13,327 nt of DNA from an uncultured Roseiflexaceae bacterium (GTDB lineage Bacteria > Chloroflexota > Chloroflexia > Chloroflexales > Roseiflexaceae). The position numbers and the translations under genes were made by a program. The notes under the pieces are model-generated. The model was given only the letters and a program-made list of their open reading frames with translations. It made no database searches and had not been told where the DNA came from. The DNA is taken from the NCBI GenBank assembly GCA_903932805.1, contig CAIZHO010000483.1, positions 1 to 13,327 on the forward strand, read 5' to 3'. The first letter of the stretch is position 1. Every line of letters starts with the position of its first letter. Below are positions 6,003 to 13,301 of the stretch, piece after piece.

Positions 6003-8384
6003 TCAATCGTCTTTGTCTCTGTTGTGCTTTTTGGTGGGTTCTGGCTTTTTGGTTCGTTCTGGTTTTTTGGTTGGTTGCGGCTTCTCGGTCGGCTCGGGCT
6101 TTTTCGTGGATTCGGGTTTCTCTGTCGGTTCAATCCGACGGGTTGGTTCTGTACGCACAGTTGCCGAAGGCGCAATGGTAGGTTCACGATGTGAAGTGGC
6201 AGCGGGGACAGCGGTGGGCTCGGGCATGTCGGTGGGCTCGGGCATGTCGGTGGGTTCCGGTTTTTGGGTTGGGTCGGTGCGGCGAGTCGGTCGGGGGACG
6301 CGAGTACCATCACGCGATCGGGTTGCTTCAGGCCGTTCAGTTGCCTCAGGCCGTTCAGTTGCCTCAGGCCGTTCTGTTGCTTCAGGCCGTGGGGTTGCCT
6401 CAGGCCGTCGGGTTGCCTCGGGCCGTTCGGTTGCCTCGGGGCGTTCGGTTGCCTCGGGCCGCGGGGTGTTATTCCACCATCGCGTCGGGCGTGGGGTTCG
6501 ACTCGGTTGGGTGTCAGGTTGCGGTGTACTGGTAGGAGGCGGATCTTCCTCGTCGTCGTCGCGCTCAGTCGTTTGAGTCGATTTGGCGGTAGCGGTGACG
6601 AACCCAGTCGGGGTGCGCGTCGGTGATGATTTGTCGACAGCTTGCGTTGTGGCAGTGTGTGTCGGTTCACTTGTTTGGGCTTTTTGGACGTCTTCGTCTG
6701 TGTCATTGTCTGAAGCAGGAGTTGGGGTACTCGTTGGTTCGGGTGCGTCTGTACCCTCGTCGCGTGTGGGTCGCGGTGTGCGCGATAAACGCGGAGTCGC
6801 AGTCGCTTGCGGTACATCGGTGGGGATGATAACCGGTGGTGGTTGGTCCTGTTCGACTTCGGCTGGTTCCATTTCGTCGAGGATAGGGGCTTGGGTTTCG
6901 TCGTCGGACGGTACGGTGACGTCTTGCTGGCGCGGTATGCTCCCGTCGTTCCGATCGACGGAGGTCGAGACACCGACGGGTTGCGCATTTGTGGTCGCAA
7001 CGGACACTGATTCGCCGGTTGCATCGACTACTACTGCCGCTTTGGTTCCTGCATCGAGGTGGACATTGCTGACATTGAGTTCGACCCGTTTATCGTTGCG
7101 TGTCGATGCAACGATGAAATCTGGATCAGTATCGGTTGCACTCGCAATCGCGACGATGCCTGTTTGTTGGTCGAGTCGAATATCGCTCGCTACCGTTTCG
7201 TCGAGGGCTAAATTGCGCACGCCGACCACGTTCCCTGCACCAAACGCGGTGATGTTGACGGGTACGGTAGCTGCGCCGGTGACACGGATCGAACCCTGAC
7301 TGTTCGCCGGCAGCGACAAAATAGGCATCCCCTGTGCCGACCACTGGTCCGTCGCACCACGCAGAAAGGTAACCTGTGCCTGAGGGATTTCGTTGTAGAC
7401 CGTGCCTCGAATAACCCCGACACGACGGCCTTGGCTGTCGATAAAGTAGGCGGAGTACTTATTGGTCGAACCACGCAGTGCGGTTTTGGTCGCAGAAAAA
7501 AGAACGGTGGTGAGGCGGTTGACACTCCTGACAAGGGGGTTCTGCTCACAAAAGGGACAGTCTTGTTGTTCGAGGCGCGGTGCGGTCGCTGTCAGATCCA
7601 TGGTCTGCGATACTGCATCGCCCGCGTAGCGAACAATAGAACCGTCGGGATGGGTTGATACATAGCTCCATGTGTTGGCAGCAGTATCGACGACAATTTC
7701 TGGTGTCGTCTGCGGAGTATTGTTGTCATAGATTTGAATGGCGACGGTGTGGTCGTCGATTGTACGTATGGCAATAGGCGTGACGGTGTGACCACCGGTG
7801 TAGCCAGGTTCGTAAAGGCCAATGGTGTAGAGGGCGTTCACGTCGGCATCCAGTGTCAAGCCATCTTGGAGGCGGGCAAGCACCGTGCGCGGATCGGTGA
7901 CGACGCGAAAGGCACGGGTCGGGTAGGTAGCCTGCGTGGCCCACCAATAGGCGATTTCACGCTGCAAGGCCGTGTTGTTTTCAAACACGAGTGCATCGGT
8001 GGTCTCTGCCCCGAACGTTTTGGCCTGCAGGATCCCGTAATAGAAATACTGGCTGAGTACTGCCATGCCCTCGCAGTGGCCGTTAGCCATCGCCAGGTTC
8101 ATTTCTTCCATCCAGATGCGTGCGGTCGGTGTCAACACACAACCAGCCGCGGTACTCGCACAGACCACAGTGCCGAACATGCGTTGCATGTCGGCTGCTT
8201 CGAGGTTGGTGACGGGTGCTGCGCCATAGTTGGCAAAGGCGAACCCATCGCGTTCGGGTCGAAAGCCGCTGTCTGCTGCGCGTACTGGCTGGGTAGCTCC
8301 GATCGGACCCCAGCTGGGCATCACACATCCGACGAGGAGGAAGCATGCCAACAGTATTGTTATTCTGTTGTGCACTCGCTTCAT
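6003..8384 (-). CDS. Large lipoprotein with putative papain-like domain and Pro/Thr-rich repeat tail
   Basis: The 793-residue product starts with a lipoprotein signal: a basic n-region, a hydrophobic stretch and lipobox LVGC with C20. An N-terminal domain (about 50-270) contains NGHCEGMAVLSQYFYY with C104, GGHTVTPIAI with H199 and IQIYDNNTP with D220/N221. This Cys-His-Asp/Asn order and spacing resembles papain-fold peptidases or transglutaminase-like enzymes; no named family was recognised. A CPFC motif (276-279) follows, then a beta-rich stretch to about 480. The rest is Pro/Thr-rich with acidic then basic charge and three blocks of a six-residue repeat, ending in Lys-rich repeats. It looks like a surface-anchored enzyme with a long disordered arm. 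ATG 8384 is chosen over an upstream ATG at 8429 because AAGGAG lies 5 bases before it and the signal peptide starts there. A single-gene transcript is likely, with a good promoter at 8470-8498. Confidence 0.78.
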   Translation of the reverse strand: MKRVHNRITILLACFLLVGCVMPSWGPIGATQPVRAADSGFRPERDGFAFANYGAAPVTNLEAADMQRMFGTVVCASTAAGCVLTPTARIWMEEMNLAMANGHCEGMAVLSQYFYYGILQAKTFGAETTDALVFENNTALQREIAYWWATQATYPTRAFRVVTDPRTVLARLQDGLTLDADVNALYTIGLYEPGYTGGHTVTPIAIRTIDDHTVAIQIYDNNTPQTTPEIVVDTAANTWSYVSTHPDGSIVRYAGDAVSQTMDLTATAPRLEQQDCPFCEQNPLVRSVNRLTTVLFSATKTALRGSTNKYSAYFIDSQGRRVGVIRGTVYNEIPQAQVTFLRGATDQWSAQGMPILSLPANSQGSIRVTGAATVPVNITAFGAGNVVGVRNLALDETVASDIRLDQQTGIVAIASATDTDPDFIVASTRNDKRVELNVSNVHLDAGTKAAVVVDATGESVSVATTNAQPVGVSTSVDRNDGSIPRQQDVTVPSDDETQAPILDEMEPAEVEQDQPPPVIIPTDVPQATATPRLSRTPRPTRDEGTDAPEPTSTPTPASDNDTDEDVQKAQTSEPTHTATTQAVDKSSPTRTPTGFVTATAKSTQTTERDDDEEDPPPTSTPQPDTQPSRTPRPTRWWNNTPRPEATERPEATERPEATRRPEATPRPEATERPEATERPEATERPEATRSRDGTRVPRPTRRTDPTQKPEPTDMPEPTDMPEPTAVPAATSHREPTIAPSATVRTEPTRRIEPTEKPESTKKPEPTEKPQPTKKPERTKKPEPTKKHNRDKDD
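6033..6140 (-). repeat. Imperfect 18-bp tandem repeats encoding KKPEPT-type hexads
   Basis: Six imperfect 18-bp units encode hexads such as KKPEPT, EKPEST, EKPQPT and KKPERT at the extreme C-terminus of the lipoprotein. Units have diverged in DNA but keep the six-residue period. The block is rich in Lys and Pro, giving a strongly basic end before the final acidic residues. Confidence 0.75.
6213..6248 (-). repeat. Exact 18-bp duplication encoding DMPEPT twice
   Basis: Two identical copies of ggtgggctcgggcatgtc lie at 6213-6230 and 6231-6248, followed by a degenerate third unit at 6249-6266. They encode PEPTDM-type hexads in the lipoprotein tail. Exact identity suggests a recent duplication. 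Confidence 0.85.
6322..6465 (-). repeat. Eight-copy 18-bp tandem repeat encoding PEAT hexads
   Basis: Eight consecutive units of exactly 18 bp, each beginning gttgc on the plus strand, encode eight RPEATE/RPEATR/RPEATP hexads in the lipoprotein tail. Units differ only at a few positions, mostly the variable sixth residue and synonymous third bases. Near-identity in DNA points to expansion by slippage or unequal crossover, so copy number probably varies between strains. Confidence 0.92.
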
Positions 8385-8436
8385 GGTTGCTCCTTGCGAT
8401 GGGTTGTACGAACGCCACGGTATGCACAAACACTAC

Positions 8437-8450
8437 TCAGACGTATCTGA
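8437..8450. promoter_or_regulatory. Small inverted repeat in the lipoprotein leader
   Basis: TCAGA and TCTGA arms flank a four-base centre. The element falls between the predicted start of transcription and the lipoprotein ATG, so it could be an operator or a small leader structure. With 5-bp arms it may be chance. Confidence 0.2.
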
Positions 8451-8469
8451 TGCGCTATTGGTTCCTTGC

Positions 8470-8498
8470 ATTGTGCGTGACGCTCAACCTGCTGTCAA
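8470..8498 (-). promoter_or_regulatory. Candidate sigma-70-type promoter of the lipoprotein gene
   Basis: On the minus strand a perfect TTGACA (plus-strand 8493-8498) lies 17 bp from CACAAT (plus-strand 8470-8475), a four-of-six match to the -10 consensus. Predicted initiation near 8463 leaves a leader of about 80 nt before ATG 8384. Confidence 0.5.
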
Positions 8499-8518
8499 CA
8501 GGCGCCGTGCGTCCGCTC

Positions 8519-8547
8519 TGGATGTTCTCATGTTCTCCTGCTATACT
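8519..8547 (+). promoter_or_regulatory. Candidate promoter of the copper operon
   Basis: An extended -10 element, TGC followed by TATACT at 8542-8547 (five of six to consensus), faces csoR. The -35 region (TGGATG at 8519-8524, 17-bp spacing) is weak, as is common for extended -10 promoters. Initiation would fall at about 8554, at the edge of the GC dyad proposed as the CsoR site. Confidence 0.5.
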
Positions 8548-8554
8548 CTTCGTG

Positions 8555-8572
8555 ACCCCCTCCCCGGGGGGT
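8555..8572. promoter_or_regulatory. Probable CsoR operator (GC-rich dyad)
   Basis: ACCCCC (8555-8560) and GGGGGT (8567-8572) form an inverted repeat around a CCCCGGGG-containing centre. CsoR/RcnR-family proteins are known to bind G/C-tract dyads of this type at their own promoters. The position, just after the -10 and 15 bp before the csoR ATG, fits repression by blocking initiation. Its right edge lies close to the ribosome site, so a hairpin in the leader is also possible. Confidence 0.6.
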
Positions 8573-8587
8573 GGCATGGAGGGTGAG

Positions 8588-8860
8588 ATGGCGCACGACA
8601 AAGCACCCATCGTCAAACGTTTGCGCACCATCGAAGGGCATGTGCGTGGAGTCGAGCGAATGGTCGACGAAGATGCGTATTGTATTGACATATTGATGCA
8701 AATCGATGCGGTACAAAAGGCGCTCGATCATGTCAGTCGCCTCGTGCTCGATGGGCATTTGCATGGGTGTGTGACAACGGCGATTCGGAGTGACGATGCC
8801 GCCGAGCGCGAACGCGTCATCGGCGAATTGATGCATGTAATGCACGAACGGAGGAAGTGA
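8588..8860 (+). CDS. csoR: CsoR-family copper-sensing repressor
   Basis: The 90-residue all-helical protein of the DUF156/CsoR family represses copper-efflux genes and releases DNA on binding Cu(I). The Cu(I) triad is intact: C32, H57 and C61 (HLHGC), with the same 25- and 4-residue spacings as C36/H61/C65 of Mycobacterium tuberculosis CsoR. The family signature IVKRLRTIEGHVRGVERMV (8-26) is clear. ATG 8588 is chosen because GGAGG lies 5 bases upstream. An in-frame ATG at 8576 and a long upstream extension to 8345 would run through the promoter and operator. The stop TGA shares one base with the next gene's ATG. It heads an operon with a CopZ-like chaperone and CopA, supporting copper over nickel or formaldehyde sensing. 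Confidence 0.93.
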   Translation: MAHDKAPIVKRLRTIEGHVRGVERMVDEDAYCIDILMQIDAVQKALDHVSRLVLDGHLHGCVTTAIRSDDAAERERVIGELMHVMHERRK

Positions 8861-9090
8861 TGACAGAACTCACATTGTATTTGGCTGGGGTGTCGTGTGG
8901 CGGTTGTGCACAGCGGGTCAATGCTGCCCTTGCGCAGGTGCCTGGGGTCGTCAAAAGCGAAGTCAACGACGATCGGACGCGTGTGGTTGTCCGTGGCGAA
9001 GCACTCGAGCGTGCGCCATTAGTGGCTGCTATTGTCTCTGCGGGCTATCAGGTGGTTGATTCGGCAGCAATTCCGCTGACGGGTGTCTAG
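8860..9090 (+). CDS. copZ: CopZ-like heavy-metal-associated (HMA) copper chaperone
   Basis: The 76-residue single HMA domain has a metal loop reading GVSCGGC (10-16) in place of the usual GMTCxxC; both cysteines (C13, C16) are present. The ferredoxin-like pattern is complete, including NDDRTRVVV and the final AGYQVV. It is expected to bind Cu(I) in the cytosol and hand it to the HMA domains of the CopA encoded 26 bp downstream. ATG 8860 overlaps the csoR stop by one base (TGATG), with GGAGG 5 bases upstream. A GTG at 8857 is too close to that site. Met-to-Val and Gly-Gly changes in the loop may tune metal affinity. The gene name rests on context and family. Confidence 0.85.
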   Translation: MTELTLYLAGVSCGGCAQRVNAALAQVPGVVKSEVNDDRTRVVVRGEALERAPLVAAIVSAGYQVVDSAAIPLTGV

Positions 9091-9116
9091 TTTCGCCTCG
9101 GGGCGGGGGAGTGTCG

Positions 9117-11597
9117 ATGAGCAATCCAGAATCACAAATGGATCTTGCGGTCACCGGGATGACCTGTGCGAGTTGTGTGTTGCGCGTCGAAAAGACACTC
9201 CGCAAGATCGATGGTGTCACCGATGTGGTGGTCACGTTGGCAGACGAGCATGCGTCTTTTCGTGCCCCGCGGTCGAGCGTCGGGGCAGCAGTGGCTGCGA
9301 TCGAACGTGCCGGATATGGCGTCATTCAAGATACCATTGAGCTCCCCGTGACCGGCATGACCTGTGCGAGCTGTAGTGCACGGGTCGAAAAAGCCTTGGC
9401 AAAAGTACCTGGTGTGCTCAGCGCACAGGTCAATTTGGCCGACGAACATGCGGTGGTGAGTGCAATCAGCACCATGGTGACGCGCGCCACTCTCGTAGCC
9501 GCGATCCAGCAGGCTGGCTATGGAGTGATTGATACGGCGGACCAGGGTGATGCCCACGATGCAGAAGCACAGGCGCGGGCCCAGGAGCTTGCCGTGCGCT
9601 GGCGCCGCTTATGGGTGGCGATCGTTGCAACAGTCCCGTTGTTTGTGCTGTCGATGTCCAAAGACTTTGGGCTTATTGCACCATTGCCCATCGGCAGTGC
9701 CGGGGCGATGGTGGCCGAATACGGCATTGCCCACATGCATATGGTGCCGGCCAACCAAGACGCCTGGAACTGGCTCTTTTTGGTGCTCGCCATCCCGGTA
9801 CAGAGTTACGCTGCGGTGGACTTTTATCGGCATGCGTGGGGTGCATTGCGGGCACGCACTGCGAATATGGATTCGCTGATTGTGTTGGGTTCGAGTGCGG
9901 CGTTCTGGTATAGCACGGTATTGATGGTGGCTGGTGGGGTTGGGCATGTCTACTACGAGACTGCGGCGATGATTATCACCCTCATTCTCGTCGGCAAACT
10001 GCTCGAAAGCCGGGCCCGCAGTCAGGCCAGTACCGCGGTGCGTACGCTCATCGGTTTGCAACCCAAAACGACGCGGATCTTGCGGGTCGGCGAAGCCGTC
10101 GAAGTGCCCACGGCGAGCATCCGGCGCGGCGACATTATCGTTGTCGCACCAAGCGAACGGATTGCAGTCGATGGCACGATTACGCTGGGGAGCACCACGA
10201 TCGACGAAAGTATGCTCACCGGTGAAAGCATGCCCGTTACCAAAACGGTCGGACAGCGGGTGATCGGGGCGTCGGTAAACCTGACCGGTCAAATCCAGGT
10301 CCGTGCCGATGCTGTTGGGAGCGATAGCGTGCTCGCGCAGATGGTGCGGTTGGTGCGCAACGCACAAGGCAGCCGGGCACCGGTCCAGAACCTCGTCGAC
10401 GCCATCGCGGCAGTGTTTGTGCCGGTCATCATTGGCATCGCTGTCGTCACCTTTGTGGGGTGGTGGCTGGCCGGCGCTGGATTGACCCAAGCGTTGATGT
10501 ACGCAGTTGCTGTCCTCGTGATTGCCTGCCCCTGTGCGCTCGGGCTCGCGACGCCGACGGCCATCATGGTCGCCAGTGGTGTCGGTGCCCGGCGTGGCAT
10601 TCTGGTCAAAGGGGCCGCAGCCCTCGAGCGATTATCTCAGGTGACCATCATGGCATTCGACAAAACCGGGACGTTGACCGTCGGAGCGCCACAGGTCGTG
10701 AGCGTCTTGCCGGTTGATCAGCGTGCATTGGTGTTGACCGTGGGTGGGGCGATCGCCCAAGGGAGCACACACCCCTTGTCACAGGCCATGGTCGCAGCAG
10801 CCCGTACAGAAGGATTGACGCTGCCACGTGCCACGGATCGCATCGATCAGGCAGGCCTCGGCGCGCACGGGCTGGTCGACGGCGCGAACGTCATCATCGG
10901 CAATCGGGCCGCCATGGATGCAGCGCAGATAGACAGTACTGATTGGGACCCGATACTCGCAGAGTTGGCACAGAGTGGTCAAAGTATCGTGCTGGTTGCA
11001 CGCGCTGGGCATATCATTGGCGTCGTCGGTTTGCGTGATGCCGCGCGTCCCGAAGCGGCAGCGGTGGTCGCAGCGTTGCGGCGCCAGAACATCCGGAGCG
11101 TCATGATTTCGGGTGACTCGGTCGTGACCGCACAGCATGTGGCAGCAACATTGGGCATCGAGCAGGTCTTTGCAGAGGTCATGCCCGCCCAAAAAGTCGA
11201 CACCGTTGTGACGTTGCAGCGTGACGGGGTGGTCGCCATGGTCGGGGATGGCATCAACGATGCTCCTGCCCTCGCACGCGCAGATGTGGGTATCGCGATG
11301 GGGAGCGGCACGGATGTCGCCATCGACACTGCCGATGTCATCCTGATGCGCTCTGATCTGCACGTTCTGATGACCGCATTGGCACTGGGGCGGCGCACCA
11401 TGCAGACCATCAAGTGGAATCTGTTTTGGGCGTTTGGCTATAACGTCATCGGCATCCCCATAGCAGCGGGTTTGTTGTATCCCTGGTGGGGGATCCAACT
11501 CAGTCCGATTGTCGCTGCGGCCGCAATGGCCTGTAGCTCGGTCTTTGTGGTGACGAATTCGCTCCGGATTGCACGAGCGCGAGAGCTACAGGAATGA
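9117..11597 (+). CDS. copA: Copper-exporting P1B-type ATPase
   Basis: This 826-residue ATPase pumps Cu(I) out of the cytosol. Two N-terminal HMA domains carry GMTCASC loops (C17/C20 and C83/C86). Then come the membrane helices, the actuator loop with TGES (368-371), the transport motif CPCALG (471-476), the phosphorylated aspartate D515 in DKTGT, the nucleotide-binding HP at 552-553 and GDGIND (710-715). The Cu(I)-specific residues of the last two helices are present: Y775/N776 and M804 with S807/S808 in MACSS. An extracytoplasmic IAHMHM stretch between the first helices may help copper release. ATG 9117 is preferred over GTG 9111 because the GGGGGAG ribosome site sits at correct distance only from the former. 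The stop overlaps the kinase-like gene as ATGA. Confidence 0.96.
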   Translation: MSNPESQMDLAVTGMTCASCVLRVEKTLRKIDGVTDVVVTLADEHASFRAPRSSVGAAVAAIERAGYGVIQDTIELPVTGMTCASCSARVEKALAKVPGVLSAQVNLADEHAVVSAISTMVTRATLVAAIQQAGYGVIDTADQGDAHDAEAQARAQELAVRWRRLWVAIVATVPLFVLSMSKDFGLIAPLPIGSAGAMVAEYGIAHMHMVPANQDAWNWLFLVLAIPVQSYAAVDFYRHAWGALRARTANMDSLIVLGSSAAFWYSTVLMVAGGVGHVYYETAAMIITLILVGKLLESRARSQASTAVRTLIGLQPKTTRILRVGEAVEVPTASIRRGDIIVVAPSERIAVDGTITLGSTTIDESMLTGESMPVTKTVGQRVIGASVNLTGQIQVRADAVGSDSVLAQMVRLVRNAQGSRAPVQNLVDAIAAVFVPVIIGIAVVTFVGWWLAGAGLTQALMYAVAVLVIACPCALGLATPTAIMVASGVGARRGILVKGAAALERLSQVTIMAFDKTGTLTVGAPQVVSVLPVDQRALVLTVGGAIAQGSTHPLSQAMVAAARTEGLTLPRATDRIDQAGLGAHGLVDGANVIIGNRAAMDAAQIDSTDWDPILAELAQSGQSIVLVARAGHIIGVVGLRDAARPEAAAVVAALRRQNIRSVMISGDSVVTAQHVAATLGIEQVFAEVMPAQKVDTVVTLQRDGVVAMVGDGINDAPALARADVGIAMGSGTDVAIDTADVILMRSDLHVLMTALALGRRTMQTIKWNLFWAFGYNVIGIPIAAGLLYPWWGIQLSPIVAAAAMACSSVFVVTNSLRIARARELQE

Positions 11598-12505
11598 ATG
11601 TCGCCAAGCTCCATCCCGGTGAGGTCGATATCAACGCTGCGCTGGTTCAGCAGTTGCTCCACCAGCAAGCGCCAGCCTGGGCTTACCAATCACTCACGCT
11701 GGTCGACAGTGCCGGTACTGACCATGTACTTTATATGCTTGGTGCCGATACGGTCGTACGTTTGCCACGAATCGGCTGGGCCGATGAACAGGCTGCGCGT
11801 GAATCGGCGTGGTTACCCATCATTGCACCGTTTCTGCCTGTGGCAGTACCGCAGCCGGTGTTTCTTGGTACACCGACCAATGCATACCCATGGCACTGGT
11901 CTATTTATCGGTGGTTACCCGGCGACGACGCGCTCGCGTCACCGCCCACGGACGAACGGGAAGCAGCACACACGGTGGCTTCTATAGTGGCGGGTATGCG
12001 CCGCGTGCCCCCCACGGGCGGGATGCACCGCGGCAGCCGCGGTGGAACGCTACAGTCACGGCACGACGATACCTGTGCTGCACTCGCTGCGCTCACGTCG
12101 TTGGGACTGATAGACACGAGTCATGCTGCGTCGCTGTGGCAGCGCTGGGTCGCAGAACCGGTCACCAACGACGCAGCGGTGTGGCTCCACACCGATATCC
12201 ACAGCGGGAATCTGCTGGTCGTTGACGGCAACATCAGCGCCCTGATTGATTTTGGTGGCCTGACCCTGGGCGATCCTGCGGTCGATTTGACCGTTGCCTG
12301 GTCGATGCTTTCTGAGCCGGCACGCACGGTATTTGCCGAGCAGCTGGCTGTCGATCCTGCGCAATGGCGGCGAGGTCAAGCCTGGGCGTTGTCGATTGCC
12401 CTCATCCAATTGCCGTATTACCACACCAACAACCCGGTCCTCGCGGCGACTGCCCTGCGGACTATCAATGCTATTTTTGCTGCCACTGAAAGGGGTGAAT
12501 CATGA
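11594..12505 (+). CDS. Aminoglycoside phosphotransferase-fold kinase of unknown substrate
   Basis: The 303-residue protein has the APH/choline-kinase-like fold. The N-lobe has VVRLPRIGW (54-62) with E70 as the probable ion-pair partner, and the hinge SIYRWLPGDD (103-112). The catalytic loop is HTDIHSGNLLV with D201 and N206, and the Mg-binding motif is IDFGG with D219, followed by LGDPAVDL. All core catalytic residues seem present, though the loop has Thr where HGD is usual and DFGG where DFGD is usual. It probably phosphorylates a small hydroxyl compound or drug; no substrate can be named. It is coupled by ATGA overlaps to copA upstream and the DUF305 gene downstream, so it is expressed with copper resistance. 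No strong ribosome site precedes its ATG, consistent with coupling. Confidence 0.8.
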   Translation: MNVAKLHPGEVDINAALVQQLLHQQAPAWAYQSLTLVDSAGTDHVLYMLGADTVVRLPRIGWADEQAARESAWLPIIAPFLPVAVPQPVFLGTPTNAYPWHWSIYRWLPGDDALASPPTDEREAAHTVASIVAGMRRVPPTGGMHRGSRGGTLQSRHDDTCAALAALTSLGLIDTSHAASLWQRWVAEPVTNDAAVWLHTDIHSGNLLVVDGNISALIDFGGLTLGDPAVDLTVAWSMLSEPARTVFAEQLAVDPAQWRRGQAWALSIALIQLPYYHTNNPVLAATALRTINAIFAATERGES

Positions 12506-13077
12506 CGCGTCGCATTTTCGTTTGGATGCTGTGTATTGCCTGTGTGAGTACGATTGCTGCATGCGGCAGCACCGAGGCGGTCGCGCCGACGCCGCATGAG
12601 AACATGAGTGACCACATGCTCCACCCCACGATGAACCCGGCAGATTTGGCACTGCCGTATGATGTCCGCTTCATCGACGGTATGATGATGCATCACCTCG
12701 CTGCCATCGACATGGCCAACGCCGCCCTGCAAAGTGCCACAGACCCCAAAATCAAAGAACTGGCCCAAGCAATCATCAAAGCACAATCTGCGGAAGTGAC
12801 CCAGCTCCGCGATTGGCGCGCGGGCTGGTACCCCGACGCACCCATGACCGCAGGCACTGGCGCCGACATGGGGACGATGCAGGTATCTGACGACGAGGCA
12901 ATCGCCTACGACATCCGTTGGCTCAATGCCATGATTGATCACCACCAAGGCGCACTCACGATGGCCAACGAAGCGCTCGCCAACGCAGAACATGCAGAAC
13001 TCAAGACGCTCGTCACCGCCATCATCGCGGATCAGACCAGCGAAATCGAACAAATGCAAGCGATGTTGCCCAAGTAA
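12502..13077 (+). CDS. DUF305 copper-binding-type lipoprotein
   Basis: The 191-residue protein starts with a lipoprotein signal peptide ending in IAAC, with C21 as the lipidated residue. A linker rich in His and Met (HENMSDHMLHPTM, 32-44) follows, then two DUF305 half-repeats. The first has MMMHHLAAIDMA with H64, H65 and M71; the second has MIDHHQGALTMA with H147, H148 and M154. DUF305 proteins are helical ferritin-like proteins, some known to bind copper outside the membrane (CopM of Synechocystis). Its role would be to hold copper exported by CopA. The start overlaps the kinase-like stop as ATGA, and AAGGGG lies 6-7 bases upstream. It is the last gene of the copper operon. Confidence 0.9.
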   Translation: MTRRIFVWMLCIACVSTIAACGSTEAVAPTPHENMSDHMLHPTMNPADLALPYDVRFIDGMMMHHLAAIDMANAALQSATDPKIKELAQAIIKAQSAEVTQLRDWRAGWYPDAPMTAGTGADMGTMQVSDDEAIAYDIRWLNAMIDHHQGALTMANEALANAEHAELKTLVTAIIADQTSEIEQMQAMLPK

Positions 13078-13155
13078 CCAACACGGCATCGATGATTTTG
13101 TGTGTGTTCGTTATGAAAAAAACGCGCCGCACGGACGAATCGTAACATCCACGGG

Positions 13156-13192
13156 ACCCCGCCCGCTGGCAGCGCCAGTCCATCACCGGGGT
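13156..13192. other. Nested hairpin downstream of the copper operon
   Basis: An outer pair ACCCC (13156-13160) / GGGGT (13188-13192) encloses an inner hairpin CTGGC-AGC-GCCAG (13166-13178). No T-run follows. It could help end or stabilise the copper transcript, but short arms in GC-rich DNA can arise by chance. Confidence 0.3.
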
Positions 13193-13266
13193 GAACGAAA
13201 ACACCAACGCCCGAGCTCGTCCCAATGTCAAATGACCCTGTGCTGCGTTCGCCCGGCAATGCCTTA

Positions 13267-13301
13267 CCAGCGCCTTCGCACGTACTGTGTGAAGGCGCTG
13301 G
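13267..13301. other. Long perfect-type hairpin near the right edge
   Basis: CCAGCGCCTTCGCAC (13267-13281) pairs with GTGTGAAGGCGCTGG (13287-13301) around a 5-nt loop, with one G-T wobble. The outermost A-T pair (13266/13302) extends it to 16 pairs. No T-run follows on either strand, so it is not a standard intrinsic terminator. It may be a Rho-independent-like end for the copper operon, a repetitive palindrome or part of an RNA outside the window. The 13078-13327 stretch otherwise shows no credible gene. Confidence 0.5.

Noticed and set aside
5934..6004. Direct repeat of GTACATG-(G)AATC flanking the end of the lipoprotein gene
   Set aside because: Two short imperfect copies with no mobile-element signs; likely chance.
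5867..7024. 385-codon minus-strand open frame, Pro/Arg/Asn-rich
   Set aside because: It is the shifted frame of the lipoprotein's repetitive tail; its repeats mirror the 18-bp units and it has no recognisable domain.
8345..8587. N-terminal extension of csoR giving a 171-residue protein with a hydrophobic start
   Set aside because: It would be translated through the promoter and GC dyad, lacks a good ribosome site, and the CsoR family starts near the chosen ATG.
9609..10490. 293-codon minus-strand open frame opposite copA
   Set aside because: It is antisense to a fully conserved part of CopA and is rich in His, Asp and Arg, as expected of a shadow frame in GC-rich DNA.
13114..13146. Ten-codon open frame and the adjacent A-run (T-run on the minus strand)
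   Set aside because: No ribosome site, and no stem precedes the T-run on the minus strand, so neither a peptide nor a terminator is supported.
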